64,000 bases of DNA from Paramecium octaurelia. Taxonomy: Eukaryota > Ciliophora > Oligohymenophorea > Peniculida > Parameciidae. Below the pieces are notes generated by a model. It had not been told where the DNA came from, did no database searches, and saw only the letters and a program-made list of their open reading frames with translations. A program made the translations under genes and the position numbers. Shown here one piece after another: positions 37,601-50,371 of the stretch (within the stretch, counting starts at the first letter, position 1; every line of letters starts with the position of its first letter). The stretch lies in assembly GCA_905182995.1 (NCBI GenBank), contig CAJJDP010000087.1:118829-182828 (forward strand), in the 5' to 3' direction.

Positions 37601-38229
37601 TTAAGATGCTCTGATTAAATTCATTTAACAGAAGACTAATGAAATGTTATCGGAAATTCCTTTATATAAGAGGTCGCATAGTTAGGGAAATGATCTTAAT
37701 GAGAATGGTCATTAGGGAGAACACTAAAAGGTTGAACTGCTTTTTGAACCCTACAAATTCACCAAGGCCTTGCATCAATTAAAGGATAAATGGCAATAGG
37801 AGACTGAAGATTAGAAGATCAATTATGAGAAATAGATCTCGTACATTTTTATATCCTATTCTTAGATTTTATAAATAACAATGTTTGGAATTTGAAGATT
37901 TATAATTTTAATTGAATGAAAGCAAAAGAAAAGAAACTACTATGAAAATGGAGATTATTACTTTGCAATAGACAATCAGTCTATTGATTAAGTAGAAGGA
38001 TGAATACGCTGAATAAATTGACTAATTAAAGTTTGAGAAAAAGCGGATATTGAAGGCAAATGACGATTATCAATAATAGTTGAAATAGTATAAGGAGAAG
38101 TTCAAAACACAAGAGAAAAAACGAAATGCAATATCAGTTGATAATTATTCCATGACTTAATCAATTGTTGAAAGGAAAACGTTGCCGAAACTATTCAAAA
38201 GTGAACAAAAACCCAAATTAAAATTATGA
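31691..38229 (+). CDS. Giant coiled-coil protein, 2,114 aa, nine exons
   Basis: ATG at 31691, only 10 bp after the U2AF stop. Eight introns (31945-31966, 32524-32546, 35287-35311, 35486-35508, 36010-36032, 36301-36327, 37416-37441, 37841-37865) leave exactly 2,115 codons to TGA 38227-38229. The protein is almost entirely helical and charged, rich in Gln, Lys, Glu, Ile and Leu. The C-terminal about 300 residues are the clearest coiled coil. No motor, ATPase or known domain is seen. Composition suggests a cytoskeletal, basal-body or axonemal scaffold, but this is inference. Confidence 0.75.
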
Positions 38230-38243
38230 TTAAATAATTTAAT

Positions 38244-39644
38244 ATGCAATAATAGACATACATTGAGAGTAGTTACAGTAGTCATAGCAGTAGTAGCAGT
38301 GAAAACGAGAATAAAGATGTTCTTTTCTCGCCTGTATTTAATTTTTAGAGTCCATAAGTTTAGGGATGCAAACGAGATACAATTGCTATCTGAGTAATTT
38401 GACATAACCAAGTGGTCCAAACATGTTTTGCCGCAGCAATCTTAAGTGGAAAAGACTCCAAAGCCCATTAAAAAGCAAGTGGGCAAAAAAACTAAGAATA
38501 AAGTCAACACATCTTCATCCATTTCACCTTAGAAAAAGAAATCAAAAATCAAGAGAGTATATAGACCAACCCTCTATGTAGCCCAAAATGAAGGACATTA
38601 AGCCTTAAAATTTAGAAAGTGAGAAGCATCTGTTTTTTACCATGAAAGCTGCATACAATCCACAATTTGAATATGTTGAAGTCAAGGTTTGATCTATATT
38701 ATATTCATAGGAACTTGGTCCAGAACAACCCCATCGCAAATATGAAGAAATTGCATTAAAAATTATTGATCAATGCATTAAAGAATTTGGTTCCGATTTG
38801 AAATATGCAGAACAGGAAGGAGGGAAACTACTGTCAATCGAAGAAACAGAACATTTCTTTAATGATTATATCCATAAATTAGGTGTCTAAGATCTGATAT
38901 CATATGAATTTCAAGATCACACCGTAGCTCCAACAAGTGTAGTACACAATCCAACTGATGGCAAAAGCAAAGTTATTATAGGGTTGCCAATCAATTATCG
39001 TATCAATCGTATTGAAGGAGTACTGAATCATGAGATTGGAACTCATTTCATTAGAAAAATAAATGATAGACAATAGCAATGGTACAAGAAGAGGTATTAA
39101 ATAAATTGATCAAGAGCTAAATATCATATGGAACCATACTTAAAACATGAAGAAGGACTGGCTGTGCTTAATCAAGTTCTACCATAGGCTCTTAAATAGA
39201 AAGGCAAACCTTACTTATTCATGGCTGCGCTGCATTATATTTCTGTATATATATATTTGTTAAAATTAGTCAATATTGGCTAGTTAAATGAGTTTTGCAA
39301 AGTTATTCCACGAACTAAGATACTTTATTTAAGATGATGAAGCCAGATTCAGAGAATGTTTGAGAGTAAAGAGAGGAATGAGGGATACATCATAACCAGG
39401 AGGAATGTACAAAGATCAAGTGTACTTGACTGGAGCGATTAAAATATTAAAATATAGGGGCAAACTAAACTTTATTCATTTACATAGTGGAAAAATAACA
39501 ATTAAAGATTGCATTCGTTTGGGAGAAATTGGATAAATATATACAAAAAACATCTATATACCTCCATTTTTACAAGAACTAGAATAGTATAAAAAAGGTT
39601 TGGATAAAATAGCATAATAAAATTTCATTAATTTTGCATGTTGA
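38244..39644 (+). CDS. MATCAP/DUF1704-type metallopeptidase (tyrosine carboxypeptidase family)
   Basis: ATG at 38244, introns 38334-38358, 38557-38581, 38687-38710, 39094-39114 and 39245-39269, TGA 39642-39644; 426 aa. After a Ser- and Lys-rich N-terminus comes the conserved domain: TVAPTSVV, then RINRIEGVLNHEIGTHFIRK with the zinc motif HEIGTH (about residue 238), the downstream HEEGLAVLNQ supplying the third metal-ligand Glu, and RVKRGMRDTSQPGGMYKDQV. This combination is typical of DUF1704/KIAA0895. Animal members MATCAP1/2 remove the C-terminal Tyr of alpha-tubulin. In a ciliate with extensive microtubule arrays the same role is likely but not shown. It starts 14 bp after the coiled-coil gene. 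Confidence 0.85.
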
Positions 39645-39878
39645 GACTATTTATAAAAAATATAAATTAATTATTTGATAGATTAATTTAGTTTACATAT
39701 TTAAATCCTTAAATATCAATTAATTGTTTAATGATTATTCCAATTTTCTTAATGTTTTAGTCTTTATTTAATGTTTGAATCTGTTGAATTAGAAGATGTA
39801 GGGAATAAATTCAATCTGAACTTTAAATTCTTGTATTAATTTAATTCTTTTTTTAATTATAACATATAATAATAATAA

Positions 39879-41235
39879 TCAATGACTTGTTAATTTAACT
39901 ATAGTATAGATAAATGAACACAAACCTCCACATATTCCAAATGTTAGAATTCCATAATAAATGAATTTACTCTTTCTTTTGGTTTCATCTTTCTCAAAAT
40001 ATTTCTTGTGAATCAAAATTGGAAATAGAAAATTCAAGGAAGCTCCGCCTATGGCTCCTAGTATATTCACAAAGTAAGCAAATTTAGGTATAGAATAGCC
40101 AATCAATCCTAGTAGTAAATTGATAAGTGATCTTATTGCTAATCTACGGAAACTTGAATATTTGAGTTCTGGATTAATGTAATTTTTTAATTTTTCGATT
40201 CTCTCTATTTATTAAAATGCTGGCAACACTTAAAGAGGGTATGAACAGATCAATCCAAAAGCGTAGCAAATTTAGATTACATAAGATAAAGGATTCTTGT
40301 CGAGGCAAAATAAAATGATTTATTGAGTTTCCATTCTACTGCCCAAACCCCAAACTGATAATAATGTAAATGCTAGAAATAATCCCAAGTTGAAATATGA
40401 AACCACATTGAAAAGCTAATGGATAGTAAAACTGCTTACATTTTTAAATTAAGTAGGTTCTGACATGGTGACTCTGATTGCAAAAGCAAGAGGAAGCACT
40501 CCAAAACCATAGGCCGTCACTCCTATAATCATAGGAAATTACTCAAAGTGTGCCAAATTCATCACGTTCTCTTTGATCCCATCTCCCTCGAGTATTTGAT
40601 AGAAGTCATAGACTAAGTAGATAAATTCAAACTTTCTTACAAGTAATGTAGACTAAGCCAACTAGGATGAGAGTATTAGCAAATAAACTTAATTTAGCAA
40701 ATCGAGCCATATTGTCAATGAAAGAAAGAGGAAGCACAATACAGAATGCCATTATCAAATATATCCAATTACCCGCTCCAGATTAACTATCAGCACTTGA
40801 AAATATGTGAGCAAAGAAGGAAATAAAAAATATTAAATATGCCACAGCCTTGCCTAATTGATAGGCGATCAAAACAACTTTGGTAATTTGTTTTCCCTTC
40901 TCCCCATATGTGACTTCTGCCACTTCTGTGAGACCTTGATTTTCTTTGTTTTCGGCATTTGCCACTTCGATCAAATAATGAACGCACAACATTAACATGT
41001 AGGCACTTATCAAAAAGATGAATACTGCCAAAAGCCACCCTCCAACATAAAAACTAAATGGCATTGCCAATATTCCTGATCCCACATATCCCTTAATAAG
41101 TGTCATAGCACTGTCCTTGTATGTTCCCTTGACAGGATCCTTACCTGTGTACGGTTTTTAATGCATATAAACTTGATCGAAGTTTTTCTCTGCCTCCTGG
41201 TTTTAGTTATTAACGCTCTCATAAACTTGAGACAT
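39879..41235 (-). CDS. Amino acid transporter, AAAP family
   Basis: ATG at 41235, one 28-nt intron (40613-40640), TGA at 39879-39881; 442 aa. A short hydrophilic N-terminus leads into TM1 with the family signature ALTLIKGYVGSGILAMPFSF-like sequence (here MTLIKGYVGSGILAMPFSFY); about ten further hydrophobic segments follow, including PLSFIDNMARFAKLSLFAN. This is the eukaryotic AAAP/SLC32-36-38 proton- or sodium-coupled amino acid transporter fold, located in plasma or vacuolar membrane. Substrate cannot be inferred. Confidence 0.9.
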
Positions 41236-41362
41236 TTTTTTAATAAATAGATTTAATATAGCAATTCTTAATCATTTTTCAAGAAGTTTAAGTCATTCCG
41301 CCAATAACTTAATCGTGCCGAATGAGAATAAATAATAATCTGTATTAATATCATAGTCATTA

Positions 41363-41627
41363 TCAATTCTTGCGTATATTCTTATTGATTGGATATTGGG
41401 GTTCACCAGTTACCTCATCAAGGTCTGGAGCTGCTTCTTGCTAAACTCTTTGAAATTCATACTCTTGCTTCCAAAAAGAATTCATTATAACCCCTAAACA
41501 CTGTATAGACATTGTAGGCGATAAGACATAAGATCCCATTAACCACGTATACATGAGCCTTGTTAGCCATCTTGAAGCCCTTGGCCTCGGCCTTCGATAA
41601 CAGAGCATCCAATTTTTTCCAAATCAT
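41363..41627 (-). CDS. Small single-TM protein, 80 aa
   Basis: ATG at 41627 (or 41642 in the same frame), one 22-nt intron (41441-41462), TGA 41363-41365; 81 codons. An amphipathic Lys-rich N-terminus (IWKKLDALLSKAEAKGFKMA) precedes one hydrophobic helix (VYVVNGILCLIAYNVYTVF) and an acidic tail. The layout resembles small accessory subunits of mitochondrial inner-membrane complexes, but no family is recognised. Confidence 0.65.
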
Positions 41628-41932
41628 TATATAAAATAACACAATTATATTTTAGAATATCAGAATTTTATTATGATATTAAAATGAAAGACACACTCCT
41701 TTCTCACCCCACAATTAAAATTAGTACTCAATCATAATAGATTTCAATCGATGTAAATAAATTCATTTCTTTTATAAAAATTTAAGTAATTAAGTTCCTT
41801 AAGTATTTTTAAGGCGTCCATTAGATATTTATTTTTACAATGCCATCAAACTCTTACCAACTTATTCGAAACTCTAACTCGAGACTGTTTACTCTTACTT
41901 CTAAGAGTCAAACTACTACTACTAAGATAAAA

Positions 41933-42594
41933 TCACTAATCAACCTTGGACAATCCCTTGTACTTGTTCATTTGCACTTATTTTTCAGGACTGGTTGCTT
42001 GATGTTACAATTCGTTGGTTTTATCTGACCGTTAGAGTTTGTGCCTCACATTTTCCCTTTATCTTTCAGTCTCTGTAATTTTGGATTCGAGAAATTGCTG
42101 GGTCTCATCATTCATTCTCTGTAACCCTAATTCTCTTTTGGCAGACAGTTGTCTTCTTCCTTTGGATAGGGATCGATCAGCATCAGTGTGACAGACCTTC
42201 ATGAAAGTCTTGAAATTTGCCTCGTAAGTAGAATTATGAAAATTCTTTTGAACCTTGTTTTGAACGAATTTGCCCAAGCGCTCAAAAGCAGATGGAGTTT
42301 TCCTATGAATAATTTCCACAGGGGAGTTCTCCTGCAGCTTCTTGTTTTGGTCCTGAAATATATTATACTAGATACTTTAATAACCAACTCTAATGATCTT
42401 ATTTTATCTTGTTGCTATTATATTAGGAGATCCTTCTCCACAGTAATTTCTTCGATCCTCTATATCAAACCTTCGATTTAGAGTTTCTGCTGTTGTTCCA
42501 CTCTGATATGTGTACGTATTGACGCTTCAAGATTTTGTATAATAGATTCATAATCATTATTAATGTGTTCTTCCAATTACTCTTCAAACAGCAT
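41933..42594 (-). CDS. Coiled-coil protein, 212 aa
   Basis: ATG at 42594, one 23-nt intron with CAG acceptor (42353-42375), TGA 41933-41935; 213 codons. The first about 85 residues form a continuous coiled coil (EEQLEEHINNDYESIIQNLE). A basic region follows (RKTPSAFERLGKFVQNKVQK) and a second helical charged region. No family recognised. Confidence 0.7.
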
Positions 42595-43014
42595 CTTGAT
42601 TCTAGTATGGTATTAAATAACATAGCAACCGATTCAAATAAGCTACAATTTACAGAATGTATTCATATTATTATATTTCAGACTATCCGCAAATCTCTTT
42701 GGTAGTCTATTTATTCATTTATTAATAAGCTTCCACGACATCCTTATATGTAAAACATTATACTTTGTCTATAATATCGAGCACATCTATTAATAGCTAT
42801 TTTATACTTTGCATATATATATATAAATTAATAAAAACTGTAAGATCCTATCACTATAGAAGTGAATGAGAAAAGAGTAAGTATTTATTCTTGTTTATGG
42901 TTGGCTATGAAATTCGAATTGTCCTAAAATTATTAATAAGAAATTAATATGAGAAAATTATGCAATAAAAGATGGTCACTGATATTTATAATTGATAAAT
43001 TAATATATATATAA
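42595..43014. other. Divergent intergenic region, 420 bp
   Basis: AT-rich region between divergent starts, with no coding frame or RNA gene seen. Confidence 0.5.
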
Positions 43015-44569
43015 ATGTTGAGTTTGTATAGAAACCAATTGGCAGGCTAATAAAAGAAGGTGCTTTTGATTGGAAGTGGTTTGATGGCAGAAGCTGTCAT
43101 TGATTAATTATTGAAGAGAAATGACGTACTATATGGATACATTTTTAGAATTTTGTCGTTGTTGCTTCAGCTCATGTGGAAGATGCTCGAAAAGTGATAC
43201 AGAACAAGGAGAGATGTTCAGCCCATCATTTAGATGTGACAGAAACAGATGAACTCAGAAAATTTGTTAAGAATTCCGATATTGTGATAGCCTATATTCC
43301 ACCATAATTTATTGTTCCAATAGCCAAGATGTGTGCAGAAATAGGCAGATCGATGATCACATCACAATACACATTCCCAGAGATCAGAGCCTTGGAATAG
43401 GAATGTAAGAAGAAGGGAATAATCATGTTGAATGAAATCGGTTTGGATCCAGGAATCGATCATTTGGCAACTGTAAAAGTGAGAGATGAAGTGTATGCAA
43501 AAGGAGGAAAGTAAGAGAATGTAATAAATTTAAGAATCATTGAATACGAGTCTTGGTGTGGAGGTGTCCCAAGTCCAGAGTTCTGCGATAACCCTTTTGG
43601 CTATAAATTTTCATGGAGTCCTTTTGCAGCCATAAGGAATATCAACAACGATGCCAAATACTTAGAACAAGGAGTTTAAAAGTATATTCCAGCATCTGAG
43701 TTACTTTACTCCACAGAAATCATCCATGTGAATCCATCATTACAGATGGAAGGATATCCAAATAGAGATAGTTTACCATATTAAGAATTGTACGGTTTGA
43801 AGGACTGTTAGAAACTAGTGAGGGGAACATTAAGATATCAAGGTCATTGTGTATTGATGGCAGCAATGAAGGCTTTGGGATTCGCATCAGAGGAGGTCAT
43901 CAAAGTTGATAGAGAGATGAGTTGGTTCGAATATTTATTGAGCAATATAAGGTTTGAGTCTTGCTCATCTACGTTTTTGGGCAATCATCACATTACTCAA
44001 TTGGCTAATACTATCGATTAGAAGGTGTTTACGTTAGCTTAATTGGAAACATTGTTGACTAAAGTGTTCAATCGTGTGTTCTCTTAATACTATTACAAAG
44101 ATAAAAGCGAAGAATAATTATACAAGGATGCCGAATAAATAACTTATACTTTGAAGTGGATGGGAGTATTTGATCCTAAAAACTTGATATTGAACAATGT
44201 CACTCATGTCCACAACTTTGCTGCTCATCTACAAACTCTTATGAATTATAAATAGGGTGAAACTGACTTGGTAGCTATGCAGCACATCTTCAAAATTGTA
44301 TATCCCAATGATCCAAGAGTGTATGTCAAAAAGTCCACAATGGTGAAGATTGGACATCGAAATGGAAAGTATTCTATTATATATATACAATCTTTAGGTC
44401 TGCCATGGCCATCACTGTGGGTGTGCCAACTGCTGTGGCTACTTAGTTGATTCTGGATGGAGTGATCAAGGTCACAGGAGTTCATATGCCAAACATCTCA
44501 GAGATCAACACTCCGTTGTATGAGGAACTCAAGAAGGAGGGCATCTATTGTGAGGAGGAAGATTATTGA
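43015..44569 (+). CDS. Saccharopine dehydrogenase-family enzyme
   Basis: ATG at 43015, introns 43126-43148 (23) and 44369-44397 (29), TGA 44567-44569; 500 aa. The N-terminal Rossmann motif is KKVLLIGSGLMAEAVIDQLL, and the central family signature is NEIGLDPGIDHLATVKVRDE. The last exon carries KSAMAITVGVPTAVATQLIL. Length and motifs fit the saccharopine reductase/dehydrogenase (LYS9 or SDH half of LKR/SDH). It lacks the lysine-ketoglutarate reductase half. The enzyme interconverts saccharopine with 2-aminoadipate semialdehyde in lysine metabolism; in a ciliate the catabolic direction is more likely. Confidence 0.9.
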
Positions 44570-44697
44570 GATTGCAGTTATCTGAATATGTATAGATTAT
44601 TCCAATTTATTATTTTATCATCTTGTCACTTTAAAAGAAATAAAAACGTAATTAACATATGCAAATGTATATATTTTTATATGTTATACTAAACAAA

Positions 44698-44998
<301 letters not shown>

Positions 44999-45086
44999 TT
45001 AACTTGATTTAATTTTTAAATTTATTAATAACTATCTTCATTTTATATGATGCAAATTTATATAGTACTTTTAATTTGTGAATTTA

Positions 45087-45742
45087 TCAGTCAAATTTTA
45101 CAGGTTATCTACATTTCGGACATTCCAATCGAGCCTTCAACCAGTCCGATATACAACCCTTATGATAAACATGATAGGGATGACAATCCAATCGTACGAA
45201 CTCCTCCCCTTCAATAAATTCCGACAGACAAATCACACATTCGTTATCATCACTTATCTTGTCCAATCCGACCGTCTCCACCTTTAACTTATTTAGGTTT
45301 TCTTGGCTTGCCCCAGTTTTATTAATTTTTTAAAGACTTTGTATATTAATACAATAAGCAAAAGGTAACACCACTACGTATATTACAAATATTAAAATGG
45401 GAATCCCTAATGTGATATACCTCAGTATCAAATAAGTGAAGGCCACTCCCCAAGTGAAGTCAAACTCCGACTCCCCAATTGTGCAAGCTCCATGCAAGTT
45501 CTTGTACAATTCCACCTACGTGAACACAAAAACCACCACATCCAATCTACAAAGTCTTAGCAATATTCATACAATATGGTCAAATACTTAATGAACTTGT
45601 AACAATTGTGATAATCTGATATAGCATCAGATAAGTATTTAGTGCTAGCAAATGAGTATTCAGGATAGGGTAATCGATTCTCAGTTTCACTTGAGTTTAT
45701 CTCTCCTAAATCATCCCATATTATCAATAATAAATATAACAT
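45087..45742 (-). CDS. Membrane RING-H2 E3 ubiquitin ligase
   Basis: ATG at 45742, one 26-nt intron (45547-45572), TGA 45087-45089; 209 aa. Two hydrophobic segments are visible, one at the splice junction (LLLDVVVFVFTQ) and one ending LIFVIYVVVLPFAY. The C-terminal RING-H2 is ECVICLSEF, then LDCHPYHVYHKGCISDWLK and CPKCR, a complete C3H2C3 zinc ligand set. I infer a membrane-anchored E3 ligase with its RING in the cytosol. Confidence 0.88.
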
Positions 45743-45801
45743 TTGAAAAGCTTACTATATTGAATTTTTAAAGTACCAAAGCATTAACTATTATAGCTAA
45801 A

Positions 45802-46852
45802 ATGAAAAATTCTCTTAAAGATGTATCCAAGCAGGGTTCCGGCAAAAAACCCAAGGCTAAAAATAATAGCAAAAGCTCAATAAAGGAAAACATCAATTTG
45901 AAAACAGCCTCATTACGCAGACTCTTGAATACAATTATTTAATTAGATCTAAATGCTTACATATTTGCAGTACTCTAAGCCATCTAGTTTTCTTATTAAT
46001 GTTAAATTAAATCAACATACCAAATTGTATCATATTAATAATCTGTTGATCAGTTAGTTATTCCTCAGGAGAAATTTACTGCATAAGTTTTAATCCTACT
46101 TATATTAATTATAATATTTTATTCAATTCAAGTGAGAACTTTTTTTTAGTGAATGTTAGATACAACAATTTGTGAACCAAGTTGACACAGAAATTCAAAT
46201 TGATTTAACTAAGTTTATTTATGACTGTTTCATTTTTCAAGGCCTAGTTAAATTAAAAAAGAAAAAGCATTATAAACCTAACAACTTTAAATTAGAAAAA
46301 ATATAGGATGTATTGATAATCAATTTTGATATCTATAAATTGTGGATTTAAGATGATAAAACTCACGATAATTATTAGTCCATGATAATTAATATTTTTT
46401 GTGGAGAATAAATCTATTTACAAAAATTTAGATATTTTGAATATTCTATTGCTTTATTCCTCACAATAGATTATCAGATTACATCACTATATATTATCAA
46501 CAATTTCAATAAGATATTGCAAGAAGAACAGTTGATGCTCTTCACTATAAACCACTCATTAAAATAAAACTATATTAAGAGATCTTTCTTGAGCCTCAAA
46601 ACCATTTGATAAATAGATAAGGTTTGTTATTCACTTTAAGAGAGTGCAGGAATAAAAATCTATGGGATTAATAATAAGATAATATATAAAATATCTAGAG
46701 CTATTAACGATTATTAAGATATTTCCAATGTTGCTAAAAGTTAGATGGATATTAAAACTGAATAACTGGAACCTTAAATTTAGACATAATCAATATTGTA
46801 AATCGACGATGGTGAAACAACTCAATATATATTTGAAGGTACCAAATTATGA
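45802..46852 (+). CDS. Unknown protein, gene model unresolved
   Basis: ATG at 45802 begins a basic Ser/Lys-rich N-terminus. Coding-like sequence continues to a TGA at 46850-46852. A 28-nt intron ending at about 46165 joins the first exons. Near 46380-46640 two frames both look coding; one (QQFQQDIARRTVDALHYKPL) joins the 3' exon through a 19-nt intron (46622-46640), but I cannot find the intron that enters it. The other frame carries an in-frame TGA near 46608. The 3' exon reads ESAGIKIYGINNKIIYKISR. No domain recognised. It could be an intact gene with an unseen intron, or a damaged copy. Confidence 0.4.
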
Positions 46853-47027
46853 AAGCACTTGACCAATATAACTTGATTTTAATAGACTTCTTAGTTGATA
46901 AAGCAGCAAAAATCATCTCTTTTATCAATTACCTATCATAATAATCTACTAATAATAGCTAATCATATGAATATGTTCTATATAATTTTAAACATCAATA
47001 TTATTTATTTAACGAATTTAATATAAC

Positions 47028-47969
47028 ATGTCATCTATACCATCTATGAATTTGTTCAGTGGACCATAGATCTAAAAGACTAGGTCTATTTATCGTCCTT
47101 TTGGAACTCATGAATCTAATTACTATTCATAACCTCCTAAATAATTATATCCGGAAAGATATTCCTCTATTCCATCTTATCATGAATATTTGGCAAATCA
47201 AGGAAGACCAGATTATAATTCATCCTATCCTGAATACATTGATAAAGAACATTATGTTCCTATTAAACATGAAAGCCCCTTTTAAACACTCTACAAATAT
47301 GAAAAAACTAATCCTACTCCTAAAGATGCCTTTATTACTCCATATCGACCTAAAGTACCAACCGATGAGGAAATATAAGAGTATGTTCCTGTAATTGATT
47401 TAGTGATTGAATAACAGAGATTCTACTCTCATTTTTCAGATCATGGGCTCCCTAAAGGGTATGCCGAAAAAGATTATCAAAGAGAATTAGAAGACAGATA
47501 TAACAGAGATCTAACTCAACAAATTAATAACGGCTTTAAACTATAAGAAACAAGAACTAAGAAAGAAATTGATGACTTTTATAGAAATATTAAAGTTGCA
47601 GTTGACGAAAGAGGAAGAGTTTAAATTAATAATATTAGACAACCATAATAAACTTAAAAGGGAGTTTCCACTCTTTATAAAACAACTGAAGACACTGCTA
47701 AAGTTGCCAGCAATTTACAACCATTTGATAATAATTCTTATCAATAGCCTAACAAATAATAAGAATAACAATAATATATTAACCATTTTTAAGGATCTTT
47801 TCATCCTTATTAGTAACCTATTTAATAACAATAACAATAATAGTAGCCAATTCACACAGAAGAAAAGGCTCCATCTGAAAAAAATTCAATTGTAATACCC
47901 ATGCCTGGTGATTCAAATTTATAATAATCATAACTTGAATAATCCAAGATAATTACTAGCAATGATTGA
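47028..47969 (+). CDS. Tyr/Pro/Gln-rich protein, 313 aa
   Basis: ATG at 47028, TGA 47967-47969, no intron. The N-terminal half is rich in Tyr, Pro and Ser (SYHEYLANQGRPDYNSSYPE, PFQTLYKYEKTNPTPKDAFI). A charged helical segment follows (EKDYQRELEDRYNRDLTQQI), then a Gln/Asn tract near 47750-47850. It has no signal peptide or TM and no recognised domain. The composition suggests a structural or cortical protein, which is only inference. Confidence 0.7.
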
Positions 47970-47988
47970 TAAATAAATATTATGATTT

Positions 47989-50342
47989 TCAACAAGTTTT
48001 TGGATATAAATTATTGTTGTCAATTTCTTAAACTATTTTAAAATTGCCATGATTATCTATGCATAATATCTTTAATATTTTTGATCTCTAATAATTTACA
48101 TATCTTGTATTAGAGACTCCATTAAAATATATATTAATAGACAAAGACAAAGAATTATAATTATTTACTTCATAATCTTGCAAGAATATTATAGCATTAT
48201 TGATGTATTCTTAGAATTAAAGTAAAGAATCTAAAAGTATTAAATAATTATTACAATTCTTGTTTTATTTGCTTTTTATGTGTCCACAACCAGTGAAATA
48301 GCCTCCAACTTGGCAACTCAAATTTTTTCCTATTTTTTGGTTTGCAATTAAGTAAACTGGTGTTTCTTATTCATTTTCCCACTTGATTATTACCGTAAAT
48401 TTATTGTTATTCAATTTATACGGACTAATGGTCAGTTTTTCTTCTGAAATTAAGAAATTTCCACAATAATCAAAATATTTTTCATTTTAAAACTCTATTG
48501 TTATATATGATCCTTTTTTAATATTGTATATTATGTTCTCATCATCTATTGATTATTGAAAATAAGGTTGATCTTTTATGTGAGCACATTGTATGAATTC
48601 TTTATACACTCTATAAGTTCCTTTTTTTATTAATCTATTGCTTAAAATGTCCATAAATTTCAATTCTACATTTAATAATTTAAGTTAGTACTATAAATTA
48701 CTTTAAAGTAATCTATTTTTTTATTATTTTACTTATTCCACTTAAACTTCCATTTAAATTTACGAATTATCAGAACACACCTAAATATTATTAAGCCCTT
48801 AAATAACTGAATTCTTATTCCCTTTGATAACAAGTTATTGATGAATATCCTTTCTGTTGAAATATTGATTTGTAAACTCCTGATTAAATGTTTTTACTGA
48901 GTTTGGTTCTAATTATTTGAATAAACTATTTTCGCTTGTTAATGCAACAATAAATTCATATTATTCACAACTTGTATCGCAATTAAAAGCTTGAAATTCA
49001 TTAATTGATTATAATTAATTTATTGTTTAACAATCTTATAAATTAAAGCTGTTTGCAATTTGGTTAAAGTTCACTTAATTAAATTCTGGTAGCATATCCG
49101 ATTCAATTGAATGGTACATAGATGGCTAAGTCTGAATCTTTGGCAAAGGGATTGATTCTAACCATACAATCCCAACTATTGTTGTTAAGAAAAATAAGCT
49201 TATAACTATCTTCTATGTGAGTGGATTAAGCAACTTACTGATTTGATATTTGACCGAAACTGTATACATAGCATACGTATTCATAAAAAGCAAAGAAGCT
49301 TCAAAAAGAAATACTAAACCTAATAGTAAATTTAGATTCTTGACAAAATTTATTGCTTTATCTTCACATAGTGATGATAAACATTTCAGTTCATTGTTAT
49401 ACTCCCAGGCCTCCACCTAATATACTAAAGGACATTGTTCATTGTTGATATATTTGACACAATCCAAATCTTCAATAATGTCATTGTGTAAGGCTCTCAA
49501 AGCCAATTAATCATTAGCTGGAACCCAAAATTATCCATTTCTAATTACTAAGCAACCAAAAACAGTATGCAAGATGGATAAAAGCAAGAACACAGTTCCA
49601 AAAATATTATATGCCTTTTTATTGCCCATATAATTGAATAACATTGAAGTAGCCAAAAATATAAGAGTAGGGATTTAAAGTAATGTGTTCCATTCAATCC
49701 AATAATCAGCTGTTTATAATTGTGAGGGTAATTCTTAAACCTAATATATTTTAATCCAACTCAAAAAAATCACAAGGGAAAGTGTAAGACTTAAATTATA
49801 TTAATGTTGAATACCTTTGGAAATAAATTGATAATCTTAATACATTTGGTGATTTACAAAAGTAACTATTCGTTATTAGAATTACTATTTATATTAAAAT
49901 TTAAATTGAAAATCCGATGATTATTAAAAAGATGATTAAGTCCTGCATCGCTTGTTCTTAGATTGTTATCAATAGGAATCCCATAAATTCATAAATAAAT
50001 ACAGTTGTTAAGGTAACACTGAAGACCAATTAAAATCTGGTTAAGAAATTGTTTGTAGTCTCAGTGTGTTGTTACTATGCTTAAATTGTTTTTCGATTTT
50101 AATCATAGGACCAAAACATTCTCTAGTTTACTTAGAATGGCTTACAATAAAAGTGAATACACTATTCCGATTCCATCCACTATCATATAATTAATAAACC
50201 CCAGATGCAAGTACATTAATCCTCCTGAAACTATTAACTGTAATAGACTAAAAAAGAATATTATTTTGATTCTTCTGAATATGATATCAACATCATCAGA
50301 ATCCAAATCCTCTATTTCCTAATTTGGCTGTTAATTTATCAT
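47989..50342 (-). CDS. Multi-TM protein with large soluble C-terminal region, 768 aa
   Basis: ATG at 50342, introns 50141-50162 (22, AAG) and 49790-49814 (25, AAG), TGA 47989-47991; 769 codons. The first about 400 residues contain some seven to eight hydrophobic segments (for example IIFFFSLLQLIVSGGLMYL, DLIIFLIIIGFSIQILIQIV), with a Cys-containing loop (CVKYINNEQCPL). The last about 350 residues are soluble and Asn/Gln/Lys-rich, with scattered Cys (VGGYFTGCGHIK). It resembles an orphan ciliate membrane receptor or channel-like protein; I cannot assign a family. The stop lies 19 bp from the convergent neighbour. Confidence 0.7.
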
Positions 50343-50371
50343 ATTAATATTAATTAATATATATAATGTTT

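Noticed and set aside
31691..38229. Giant coiled-coil gene considered as a dynein heavy chain or myosin.
   Set aside because: No P-loop, AAA or motor motif is present in any part of the 2,114 residues.
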